Positions 32,341-56,369 of a stretch of DNA of 64,000 nucleotides are shown in pieces. The position numbers and the translations under genes are program-made. The notes beneath the pieces are model-generated. The model searched no databases and was not told where the DNA came from. It saw only the letters and a program-made list of their open reading frames with translations. This DNA comes from Cliona cf. orientalis (taxonomy: Eukaryota > Porifera > Demospongiae > Clionaida > Clionaidae), in contig OZ005693.1 of assembly GCA_963930775.1 (NCBI GenBank), positions 8,802,006-8,866,005 of the forward strand. The letters run 5' to 3'. Position 1 is the stretch's first letter, and each line of letters starts with the position of its first letter.

Positions 32341-33349
32341 GAAGGTAGAAAAACTTTGTAAGACACTTGCAACGTTATCTGTATGTACTACCAGATACTC
32401 TATTAGGAATGTTGAACTATACTTGTACATGCAAACGTGTTCTGGGAGGATGACGTAGATAATACGTGAGTAAATGAATCTGAGATCATGCACGTAGGTG
32501 AGTAGAGCAGGTGTGTCCCATCCAGGCCACCATAATATAGTACCATGCAGCTTTAGTATACAGTTGTACAGCTACAGTCGGGGTTTACATAACACCTAAT
32601 ACCCATGCACTTAAAGTACAAGATAGTGCATGTTAGCCTTGATTACAATTTGTCTATATCATCCTACCGGACGCTGTTACTATGTTTGTATTGTAGTTCA
32701 ACACTCCTACCTAATCTACTCCTGGTACTACTTATCCCATGAGTTTTCATAATTATGGTAACTATATTATACATGTATTATATGTATAATATAGCTGCTA
32801 GCTCTACATAAAAACTGTAATACAGTTAAAGTCTATGTAGCTACTGTTACAGCAGTCGTGAAAACTCATGGCACAAGTGGTACTAAACCTGAGTACAACT
32901 ATAGTTATATTATTATAATAATACAGCTGTTTATGATGATAGGAGAGGTAGTGTGCGCAAATGAGGCAACCCATAATATTAGTTGAATGTCATCCATTTA
33001 CTTTCTTGTGGCATGCATGTATGGTGACTTACATATACATGGAGTTGTTCTATTGGAATGCCGTACACGGAATACGGGCTCTATACTGAGCCCAAATAAT
33101 TATGGAGGAATATATATGAGATGAAATGATGCTAGCTATGTGAAATGACCACAAAATGTAATTGCTATCTTTTATAGTGAACTACATGCACACCTAGTAT
33201 TAGTCATACGATGTACATTAGCATGGATGAAGGCTGCTGCTGTGCATACATGTACGACTGTATACTAATGATCCATGCATATATTTTGAGGGGGCGGGAG
33301 GGGGTGACAGACATAAATAGAGAAGATTAGCTATAGCTAGAGTGTAAAA
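32341..33349. other. Copy of demethylase intron sequence, no gene
   Basis: It is colinear with 20426-21400. The exon 15 copy present in unit A is missing here because the homology breaks off near 33340. Confidence 0.6.
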
Positions 33350-33515
33350 ACCAGTTTTCAACCGACTGCTTGCTTATGCTTATAGCACACACAGATGCCT
33401 AGAACTCGAGATCTGGCGATTTTGGTGCTGCTATAGACCGCCAACAATGACAATAGATGGACAAACTGGTTGCTTTACCCATTGCGTATGTGCGTGGGGT
33501 AAAAAAGCTTTCTAT
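33350..33515 (-). repeat. Dispersed repeat R1, partial copy 5 (inverted)
   Basis: It matches 22432-22590 of unit A, including ctagaactcgagatctggc. Confidence 0.7.
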
Positions 33516-33589
33516 AGCTGCAGTTTTGGAACTTGAAATTCAAAAACACATCCAGTAGCTAGCATTTCACAATGCATGCACGGGGTACA

Positions 33590-33907
33590 GGGGCGGCTGA
33601 GGGTAGGTCAGTTTGGGGGGGCAGTCAGGCACCCACACGTTTTATAACAAATGTCATATATTTAGTATAGTTCAGTACATAGAGCTCAAAGCTAGCTAGT
33701 TTTCATGACTATTACATAAATTAGAATTTTGATTCAATGAACTTGAATCGATGATAGTAGGTGAGTTGCTAGAAATACAGTGTACATGCATCATAATAAT
33801 AATGTAGGTCTAACTATAGCCATCCAGTTTGGGGGGGCAAGGCCCATTGATCATAGCTTGGGGGGGGGGGCGATTGCCCCCCCTGCCCCCCCTGTTCCGC
33901 CTCCCCT
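33590..33907. mobile_element. G/C-rich TIR element
   Basis: The left end (acaggggcggctgagggt) and the right end (inverse: ccaggggaggcggaac) are imperfect inverted copies. Internal G-runs pair with C-runs. It is about 318 bp and non-coding. It resembles the element at 1619-1878 in its G-run next to the terminus. Confidence 0.6.
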
Positions 33908-34722
33908 GGGGGTATATACTCTACAGAGCTCTAATTTGACATTGGATGTATACCATGAATGCATGCCAATAGTATATAAATTTGAGACAAATTTAATGGT
34001 CACAGTAATTATCTCTTTGTACAGTGCCAATTGAAAAAGGCTGCTAGATTCGGTGTGTGCATGTTTGTTGCCCTTGTAAGTGCCTAAAAAGAGACTTTAA
34101 TTTCTCAAAGTCTTAGCAGTCATATTATGCTAGCTATACATGTACACCAACTAGTCTAAGAGATCACCAGCTTTTGTGTGATGACGATGATGACAACAGA
34201 GAGATAAACCAGATCACTTTATCCCTTGTGCACAGTATGTGTGCCAGGAGGCTGTGTTCATTATCATGCATTCAGGTGCAGTGCAGGGTCTTAGTTGACT
34301 GTGGTACATGTATATACTGCTATGGGACCAATACACAAAAGTAGATTAATGAAGGCAATTCATTATTCAGGTAGCTAGTGTGCTTTGATCTGCTCTCAAA
34401 CAGTAGAAGCCTTAGTTTGTCTTGTTACTAATCCGATCAGTTTACCTCGGTTGTGGGCTAAAACAGCTGTCTGTGATTGCATTTTTGGAACCTACTTTTT
34501 GAAGTTTGATGCATGCTGCCGCAGCTCTCATCTCAGTACAGATTGATGCAGATGCAACACACTCAGTAGGGATATGTCCTTTACAGAGTTTTCTTAGCTA
34601 TTTGTAGTTAATATACATGTACTAAGTGAACAAGGATGGAATCAAGATGGCATGAATACTGAGACAACCATGATTAAAAAACAGTTAAAGTATTTTTACA
34701 GTTGATCAAACTCAAGCTTGCT
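33908..34722. other. Upstream region of the next fascin-like gene
   Basis: It contains pieces colinear with 22605-22720 (gtgttcattatcatgcattc) and with the 347 bp upstream block of unit A (34348-34680). No separate gene is seen. Confidence 0.6.
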
Positions 34723-34730
34723 TATAAAAA
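34723..34730 (+). promoter_or_regulatory. TATA box
   Basis: tataaaaa in the conserved family context, 109 nt before the start codon at 34832. Confidence 0.75.
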
Positions 34731-34831
34731 GGCTGCTAGATTCAGTGTGTGCATCGTTGATTGCAGTCTATCAAGCCCAGAGACTCTCAAAGAAGCAACT
34801 TATACACTGCGACAGCAGTCACTGAAGAATC

Positions 34832-35664
34832 ATGTCCAAAATAACTACTGCCCTGCTGCTCACTCTTCTCTTCTGCTTCTGCAACTGCCGTGGAGTTGAT
34901 CAGTTGACTTCGCTACTATCATGCCCAGCAACACCACCTCAGGTTTGCACCTATTTCAAATGAATTCATTTCAGGGGGACCTGGGCAAGCATTTTAGTGG
35001 CTTTTTCATCCCAACCATTGACATGGGGTTAGCCCCTTGGAATTTTGTATTATATTGGCCCTCCACTGTTCCTTGAATTCTGGCACTAGATATTTATCCC
35101 CTCAGGAGCAATCTCCTGAAATGGCACTGCTGTTTTAACTATAAAATTGAAAATGGTTGTATAATAATTATGCAGGATCCTTTTGATGTCTACTTGCTCG
35201 ATACGTCCAACTACCAGTTTGTCAGCGTAATCCCAGCCTGTGTTAGGTATTATTCCACTAAATGCATTGGTTCAGTGAAGGACAAACCTGACGCTGACAG
35301 CAAGTTCAAGCTCTACCTACTCTCCAATGGCAAAGTTGCCCTCCAAGCCAGCAATGGTAAATACCTCAGCCGCATCGCCTATAGCAACGACGCTTTCGAT
35401 AATTACAACCACGTCCAACCTGCCAAGGATACTGCCGACTATTTCAGTCAATTCGAATTCAACTATGCAGCAGAGGAAGGACCTTTTGAAAACCTCGGTA
35501 CCATTGTAATGAAGGCTGACAATGGTCGCTATGTGGCACCCTCTGGTGGCACGACCATCAAACCACTGGCCACTGATCCACACAGGTTTCTTCTGATGCC
35601 TGCCAGGAGTACAGCTGGAAAGCAGGTCATGCCACAAAGGTACCATAAAGAATGGATCAATTGA
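34832..35664 (+). CDS. Secreted fascin-like beta-trefoil protein, subtype 1 (unit B)
   Basis: Exon 1 is 34832-34942 and exon 2 is 35176-35664 (phase 0, ctcag/gtttgc and tgcag), 199 residues. The signal peptide is in exon 1. The beta-trefoil-like motifs KVALQASNGKYLSR (about residues 90-103) and VMKADNGRYVAPSGG (about 148-162) are in exon 2. Two Cys pairs are possible (exon 1 SCP, exon 2 PAC and TKC). It is the closest relative of the unit A copy at 23797. It differs mainly near the C-terminus, where it has one extra residue before the final WIN. Confidence 0.85.
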
Positions 35665-36611
35665 GAAGGATTATATTTGGAACGGACCTGTTGGATTTTT
35701 AGAAACACTCGAAACAGAGTTAGTACATGCATTTTGTGTAGTAAAAACTTTTTTAGGAACACTCGAAATAGAGTTAGTACATGCATTTTGTGTATAATGA
35801 GAACTTTGTATACAGAAATTGTTTAAAGTTTGCTATACTCATTATAGTTACTGTAGTGTTATAAAATGATAATTCATAGCTCACAGCTAGCACAGCAAGT
35901 GTCTTGCATTTATGCATGCCATGCATAACTAGTGTCACCAGCATGTCATGGCTCAGTGGCCTGCTGAGCAGGTCTATCGAAATGCACGGCGCCTCCATGG
36001 CCACCCTCATTTGTGCACACGGCACTATAATTTTGATCCGGCGATCGTGAGCCTTCTGAACTTGTGGCAGAGCACATTTTTAGTGCCTCCCAAGTAAGGA
36101 TACAGACTATAAAATTATACATGTACATGTATCCAAGAAAAGGGCCATCTGAAAATTGTTGTACACATGTAGATTAATTGCATAATAATTGGTGATTTGT
36201 ACCTATTAACAATAATATTTTACTTAACAGGCCATTAAGACTATTAATTTTTACCCTCCTCTACATGTATTCCCCTACAGTTACTAAAACATGCAATTAA
36301 CGTATCGGTAATCAAGTAGTAGCCAGTGAGGCTCTAATAAAATAATATTAACATCAATACCTAGAAATGGATCTGATATAAGCATCTTTACTATTATGTA
36401 CGTTTGCACTGTGCCAGGTGAATTGACTACATTATCAACAGTTACTCAGCATACATGCATGTACATTCTTCAAAATAATAATTGTTGTGAGAAGGATCAC
36501 CACAAGACTGAGCACTTCACTATTCAGTCATTTTTAGTGCTTTAATCTGTTCTCGAACAGCAAAAGCCTTGCTTTGTCTCGTTACTGCCACCTGCCACAC
36601 TCAAGATTGCT
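35665..36611. other. Intergenic stretch, duplicated copy of 24647-26170
   Basis: It contains two near-identical pieces of the 3' flank (cactcgaaa, agttagtacatgcattttgtg) at 35700-35800, then sequence colinear with unit A. It lacks repeat R1, which unit A has here. No gene is seen. Confidence 0.6.
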
Positions 36612-36619
36612 TATAAAAA
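36612..36619 (+). promoter_or_regulatory. TATA box
   Basis: tataaaaa in the conserved context attgcttataaaaaggctac, 109 nt before the start codon at 36721. Confidence 0.75.
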
Positions 36620-36720
36620 GGCTACTAGATTCAGTGTGTCCATCAATAATCACAGACTACCAAGCCCAGAGAATCTCAAAGAAGGTATTTATACACTGTG
36701 ACTACCATCTTCGAAGAATA

Positions 36721-37468
36721 ATGTCGGGGATAACCAGTGCACTTCTACTGTCAGTTCTCTTCTGCTTCTGCAACTGCCATGGGATCGATGATTTGACTAC
36801 AGTGCTATCCTGCCCAGAGACACCACCCGAGGTTTGAAGCTTTTAATATAATATTGTTGTGGGCAGCGGGATCGTACCCTGCGTATAAAATGGGGTTGTA
36901 CCCCTCCCTTGAATTCAGATGCTCTAGGTCTTTGCCCCCTCTGAAAAATGAAGTATACAATGCTGCTTACACATACATATATTTGCAGGAGCCATTTGAT
37001 GTCTACTTGCTCGATATGTCCAACTACAAATTTGTCAGTGTAATCCCAGCCTGTGTTACTAACTACGATACCAAATGCATTGGTTCAGTGAAGGACAAAC
37101 CTGATGCTGAAAGCAAGTTCAAGCTCTACCTACTCTCCAACAACAAACTTGCCCTCCAAGCCAACAATGGCAAATACCTCAGCCGCATCGCCTATAGCAA
37201 CGATGCTTTCGATGATCTCAACCACATCCAACCTGCCAAGAGTACTCCGGATAATCCCAGCCAGTTTGACTTCGACTATGATCCAGAGGGAGGTCCTTTT
37301 GAAAACCTCGGTACCATCACACTGAAGGCAAATAATGGTCGCTATGTGGCACCCTCTGGTGGCACGACCATCAAACCACTGGCCACTGATCCACACAAGT
37401 TTCTTCTGATGCCTGCCAGGAGTACTGCTCGAAGGCAGTTCATTCCGCGACATTACAGAAGATGGTGA
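36721..37468 (+). CDS. Secreted fascin-like beta-trefoil protein, subtype 2 (unit B)
   Basis: Exon 1 is 36721-36831 and exon 2 is 36989-37468 (phase 0), 196 residues. The leader is a signal peptide (LLLSVLFCFCNC) followed by GIDDLTTVLSCPETPPE. Subtype 2 differs from subtype 1 by KLALQANNGKYLSR, by STPDNPSQFDFDYDPEGG in the middle, and by a C-terminus rich in Arg (RRQFIPRHYRRW) in place of the WIN ending. The downstream flank leads directly into an orphan demethylase exon 14, as in units A and C. Confidence 0.85.
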
Positions 37469-37778
37469 TCCGTCGAGAGTTGCCACTCGACATGAAATAG
37501 TTGATTGCCACTTGACACGAAATAGTTGGAGTTTTTTTTAGGAACGCTCTAAGCTGCGTTTTGTCCATTGATTTGTATTGAAGTTCTTTTATATTGATAA
37601 GGAACCACAATACTGAAACCACAAATCGGTAATGTGCATCTTATTATTGGTGTAATTCCACTCGGCAGCATGTGCAGTGATGCAATACTTCCATCCCTAT
37701 GGAAGTGTGATCCACTCTAGGAGTCACACTGGCCCGCCAATTAAATTATGCTAATGGTGGTTACTGCACCTTGTGTAC

Positions 37779-37964
37779 CGAAGTCCTCATCCTCGTATGC
37801 CTTATCCCGAGACTCCTCTCCTTCCTGCTCGAGCTCCACCCCTCTCCTCCCTCCTTCTTCACTGGCTTTCTCTTCCACAGCTGGGCCGTCTAGCGGAGGC
37901 AGCCTGACTCTCTGGATGGACCCTCTTGTCTGCTGCGATACTCTGCCGGCCTTCTTCATCAGAG
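37779..37964 (-). pseudogene. Orphan copy of demethylase exon 14 (unit B)
   Basis: It is 186 nt with a net loss of 17 nt relative to the native exon, as in the unit A copy, although the internal differences are not all the same. The frame is broken. Confidence 0.8.
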
Positions 37965-38092
37965 CTGAAATTGGTAAATTTCATAAATGAACGAGATGCT
38001 ATAGCGAAGTAAGCTACTATTTGAGGTTAAAATGCATGATTATATTTTATGTAACTCGAAAGTAACGTAATCGTTCTTACAAATTTATTCAC

Positions 38093-38185
38093 CTCATCGT
38101 GCACGTATCGTCCTTTGCCCAGCTGCTGGTGGTACTACTGGTCTCCTCCTCAGTCAGTGAATTAGACACCACCTTCACCTTGGAA
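38093..38185 (-). pseudogene. Orphan copy of demethylase exon 13 (unit B)
   Basis: It is recognisable up to ccaccttcacctt, then runs into a G-run at about 38197-38217. Beyond this the right end of the TIR element seen at 28497-28799 follows, so exons 12 and 10 were deleted here. Confidence 0.75.
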
Positions 38186-38335
38186 ACTAACGAGTTGGGG
38201 GGGGGGGGGGGGGGGGTGGCGCGTGAGACTACCCAGTGTCTACAGTGCCTGCCAAGACATTCTGTATACATGCATGCACATCATGATATGTATGCAGAAA
38301 TATGGAGAGTATAATAATTATAATATTATATAGAT

Positions 38336-38408
38336 GTTGATACCCAAGTTACATCATTTAATATGGAGATGCCAAAGCTGATGGAGGAAATTTCTACCAC
38401 CAAGTACC
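38336..38408 (-). pseudogene. Orphan partial copy of demethylase exon 9 (unit B)
   Basis: It has the same half-exon as in unit A. It ends at the breakpoint, followed by tataccataacataacg. Confidence 0.7.
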
Positions 38409-38915
38409 AGTATACCATAACATAACGTACCGTAAGAAATCGAATACAACGCATGATCCAATTTAACACAAGAAATTTTACGATTTTGAAAATCGCGCGT
38501 TTTCTGGTAAAGGTCGTCAAACGCTCCGTTTTGTTAGAGAATTTAATTTTTCGATGCGTTGTATTAGATTAAGTACGGTAATCTACATTAAACTCCTTAT
38601 TAATTTTAGAGATTATGAAGTGTATAATTATTACGTTGTATTATAATGTATGGCGAACTTGGTAGCATTCTACATTAAATTTTGTATACAAGAACAAAGA
38701 GATAAAGAAAGTCGATGCTGCATGCCATGGTTACAAGTCATCGCAATAATAAGGCCAAAAATTAAATGAGTTGAAAAATGTAGTATACAATATGAACAGT
38801 CACATTGGTGTAAAAGACTTTAAGTGTACTGACTAGATATGACAGCAATGAAGTAAGGGTATTATAACACAGAAGGAAAATATTTGCCACGCCGCTACAT
38901 ACATTGTATTATAGT
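38409..38915. other. Unit B/C junction and demethylase 3' flank
   Basis: After the junction block comes unique sequence (38450-38590). From about 38600 it is the 3' flank of the native demethylase gene, also seen at 16776-17093. No confident polyadenylation signal was identified. Confidence 0.55.
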
Positions 38916-52812
<13,897 letters not shown>

Positions 52813-52987
52813 TTTGCGCAATCTATACGGCAATTGGCCATTCATAGGTCAAAGGTCGATTAGTGACCGGCCCTACCCCGTGGTGGGCGTGACCAAGCAT
52901 GAGCAAGGTAATTGTGTTTTCATTTTCCGTTTCCACTTACCTATATTTATCCACAATTACTGAGTATTGTGTATCAGTACAGCATAT

Positions 52988-53693
52988 AATATTATTATTT
53001 TTATTATTGCTTTACAGCTGGCAGCTGAAGGTCTGCTACAATAATATTATGTAACAGCCTCACGGTGACAAGACAATGGAGATTAAAATTACAAAGAATG
53101 AGATGATAAATAATTAAATGAGTTAATAATTACAATGTGTGGTTCAGTTTAGCCGGAGTGCTGACACAACTAGGTGAATCGAGATTTTGGCTGGGAGAAG
53201 CAGGATGGACACTGGCAGGAGTAAAAGTAAGTGCAATTGTTTTCTGAGGGTCAAAATTTGCCATAAACTCATTCCAGAAGATATCTTTTAATTTGGATCT
53301 GATGGTATTGTAGGAGAGATTCAGGTCGAATGGTGGGAGAGAGTTCCATAGGTGTGGTAGCCTGTTAAAGTAAAACTGTTTATCTCTGTTATGTCTGATG
53401 AGAGGCTGGACAAGCTTTCTGAAACTTCCAGATCTAGTGTGGTGTTGGCTGAACGAGATGTATTTAGAGATGTTAAAAGAGTTGCTAGGTGAGATGTGTT
53501 TTAAAGATTGGATGAAAAAGCAAATGTCATTGAACTCTAGCAACATTGTGAGAGGTAGAAGATTGAGCTTAACAAGTCTAGATCTATAGTCAGATATGTA
53601 ATCGTTGAGTATGTATTTGGTGGCACGACGTTGGACGGACTCAATACTGGATAATCCCAATATTATTATCTGCACAGCATGAGTACCGATCAT
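52988..53693 (-). mobile_element. Dead LINE 3' end (CR1/jockey-like)
   Basis: A minus-strand frame of 187 codons (53693-53130) begins internally. It matches the C-terminal part of non-LTR reverse-transcriptase proteins (SVQRRATKYILND, YRSRLVKLNLLPL, RLPHLWNSLPP). There is no upstream reverse-transcriptase code, so it is 5'-truncated. An att-rich stretch at 52988-53007 may be the tail. It lies upstream of the demethylase start. Confidence 0.8.
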
Positions 53694-53827
53694 TTAATAT
53701 AATAACATTAAATTTTTTTTAATTTACAGAACAAGCAACAGCATAGCATCAATCAATGTAAGATTGCATGCACGATCATGGCATAGCAATGATGTCTTAT
53801 ATCATACAGCATAATAATTTTATATCA

Positions 53828-54063
53828 TCAATTGAAGGGCTCAGAAGCAAAGTGGGCTAACCCCGAACTAAATGTGGGGAATTATCTAAAAAGCTCAAAA
53901 GTGGACTAAAAACCATACATTGTACTCTACCAAGTTGCCAAAATTTTCAAAAAATTGAATTTTCTATAGCTCACGAAACACATTTTAAACATGTTTTCAA
54001 GATTTGGGGGGCTAAGTCAGCATTTGTGGGTTAGCCCACTTTGCTTCTGAGCCCTTCAATTGA
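53828..54063. mobile_element. 236-bp MITE with ~35-nt TIRs
   Basis: tcaattgaagggctcagaag followed by caaagtgggctaaccc at the left; its exact inverse at the right. Non-coding. Confidence 0.85.
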
Positions 54064-54135
54064 TCATCATCTGAATTGTGTAATCAATGATACTTTGTTG
54101 TTGTGAGTTCTGTACATCATTTCTATAATAGAATG

Positions 54136-55305
54136 TCAGGATGCTTGCTGCTTCAATGTTGCAATAAATCTAGGAATCACTTCAGATATTTCGAACATTT
54201 CCAGACCTTCAAGTAACCTACTTCGGTGATTTATAAAGTCCATTTCTAATTTATATGCTCGGCATTTTCTTGTCCTCAAATCACACAAAAGTCCATAAAT
54301 ATGAATAAATTGAAATGACCTTTTTGCTACAGGAAGATCCTTTCTTAAATGCCTGTGTGCTAGATCAGCTGCAACTTTCTCCATTCCAGCCAATAACTGT
54401 CCAACAGCATCTTTTAGATCCAATTTACGCTCTGTCGTACCATCCATAAGGGTCACAAGAGATTCACCCGGTTGTTCGTCTGATTCTGTGTCGGGTGGAG
54501 TACATAACATGATATAGGCGGCTACTTCACTATCAGATTCTGGATGATAAATAATGAGGTCCGGTCTAGAACGGAAGAATTGAGAAAAGCGTGATACTTT
54601 ATGGCCAATACTGCTTTTGTTGGAAGCTATAGCAAAACAATTTTGAACAGCATACGTTTCGACTTGAGAAAAAAACATTTCGTTATACATATCTTCAGGA
54701 ATACGATGGGCGAGTGGTTGGATCTGCACAACAATAGGCTGATCCTCCATAGTGGTTGCTTGCTTGACGGACGCTGGCGGATCTGTATGCTCAAGGAGAG
54801 CTGGAACGAACGAAGTGATTCGGTGTTCTATAACCTCATGATCAATCTTTTTTCTCACCATATCAAACATCTTACCAGCAAATTTAATTAAAGCTTCTTC
54901 AGCAGACCTCACAGCAGACCTTACAGTAGTCAAGTCAAAATCAATGGGCATGCAATCTCCTGTTTCACATAAAATCTTACTGGTGGGTACATTTACCATA
55001 TTAACCACAAAATCATCATCATCTGCACCACTTGCCGGCTTTGAATCGTTAAACTTAAATAAGTAGAACTCATGGTCAACTCCATTTTCAAATGTTTGAC
55101 CTATTAAATCAAACTCTCCAATTGGATTGATTTTATACTTCTTGGCAACTTTCGTCAATGATTCAACATCCATGGATGAGGCACGAAGTGGATAGCTTAT
55201 GCTCACATAGTAGTAAGTCGTTTTCACTTCTTCCTTTGCTGACATCTTCCTTCTCTTAACAGGTGGTTGTTCAGTATTTATGGGCTGCTCATGATCAGTG
55301 GTCAT
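54136..55305 (-). CDS. Unrecognised single-exon protein, 389 residues
   Basis: The frame is open to 55338, but the first ATG is at 55305 (MTTDHEQPINTEQ). An N-terminal basic patch (PPVKRRKMSAK) could be a nuclear signal. The middle has predicted alpha/beta character (DDDDFVVNMVNVPTSK, AEEALIKFAGKMFD). Near the C-terminus SRPDLIIYHPESDSEVAAYI and CRAYKLEMDF are reminiscent of the D..ExK layout of PD-(D/E)XK nuclease folds, but the signature is degenerate and this is inference only. No introns. Just downstream lies a MITE; a divergent cadherin gene starts about 1 kb upstream. It might be a member of a sponge-expanded or transposon-linked family. Confidence 0.6.
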   Translation of the reverse strand: MTTDHEQPINTEQPPVKRRKMSAKEEVKTTYYYVSISYPLRASSMDVESLTKVAKKYKINPIGEFDLIGQTFENGVDHEFYLFKFNDSKPASGADDDDFVVNMVNVPTSKILCETGDCMPIDFDLTTVRSAVRSAEEALIKFAGKMFDMVRKKIDHEVIEHRITSFVPALLEHTDPPASVKQATTMEDQPIVVQIQPLAHRIPEDMYNEMFFSQVETYAVQNCFAIASNKSSIGHKVSRFSQFFRSRPDLIIYHPESDSEVAAYIMLCTPPDTESDEQPGESLVTLMDGTTERKLDLKDAVGQLLAGMEKVAADLAHRHLRKDLPVAKRSFQFIHIYGLLCDLRTRKCRAYKLEMDFINHRSRLLEGLEMFEISEVIPRFIATLKQQAS

Positions 55306-55691
55306 GAGTGTTCCATGAAGCACTGCAAACACTTTCAAATTTTATCTCCAATACCTAAATCATAAACGATTTTGATCGTGTAGTTAGCAAGCTACTTCTA
55401 ATTGACTTTTAGCCCACTTCTTTGTAACTATGCACATTGAGAAATGGAGACCACACCCTCTAAAACGAAAACGAAGTATCACCCACACATAATTAAAAGC
55501 GTGACGAACATACATACACACATACACACATACGTACGTGACCCGAAAAGTGCAACAAAATTAAATTTTATAGACGCACACCAAGGTGCATGGCAATTAC
55601 TGTATAGGATCCCTATAATAATGAGAACATGTGACTCTAACCCTACCAATAGTAGCTACAACACTAAGCGGCAAGGAATTACATAATGCAG

Positions 55692-55722
<31 letters not shown>

Positions 55723-56369
55723 ATGTTGTGTAGTATCCGCCTTCCGAGGCTTTATCAAAATTTAATGACACCCAAAACTCGAGCTAGCCCCTTCGCCTGT
55801 AAATATAAAGCATGTACTTACCGTCGCTTCCGATGGAATGGAACGTGGAATGGAACGGTGGAATGGAATGATCACGCTGCTCGCTAGCCACACCCCTCCA
55901 ACGCAAAAGTGAGAAGGTGGGTGTGGCTTGTTTGTTGTGATCGATTAGTTACCCCGTGGTACATGGTGGGCGTGACCAAACACCACACATTGATCGCCTC
56001 GAGCTCAGCAAGCTGCTCTGCTCTGTAATGTAAGGAGAGGATCAGAAGCTATCCAAGGTAGGTATTTCTGATTATAATTTTTATCTATATGCAATCCTGT
56101 ATCAGTGTATGGCGACCAGTCTACCCGAGTGATAGTCTCGCATACATGGCCCAGGTGATGGGCTGCCTGGGCTGCCCCAACCAGCGTCATTACAATGAGT
56201 GTAGAGCTAGTTATGGACAGCTACCCCAGCTAAATTCCATATTCATTCATTATTCTCACTCTTTACGTTTCTAGGATCAAGGATGTTTACTGCATCGAGA
56301 CACTAATAGACTTTGACTGCAACAGATAGGAGCATATCCACAGCAAATCTATCTTCGTCTACAATCAAC
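55306..56369. other. Divergent intergenic region with a C-run
   Basis: Contains a run of about 29 C (55690-55718), a short tggaatggaa repeat (about 55832-55868) and an inverted agccacacccctcc / gggtgtggct pair (55880-55930) related to the TIR element at 28497. The right end, before 56370, is the putative cadherin promoter and 5' UTR. Confidence 0.55.
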
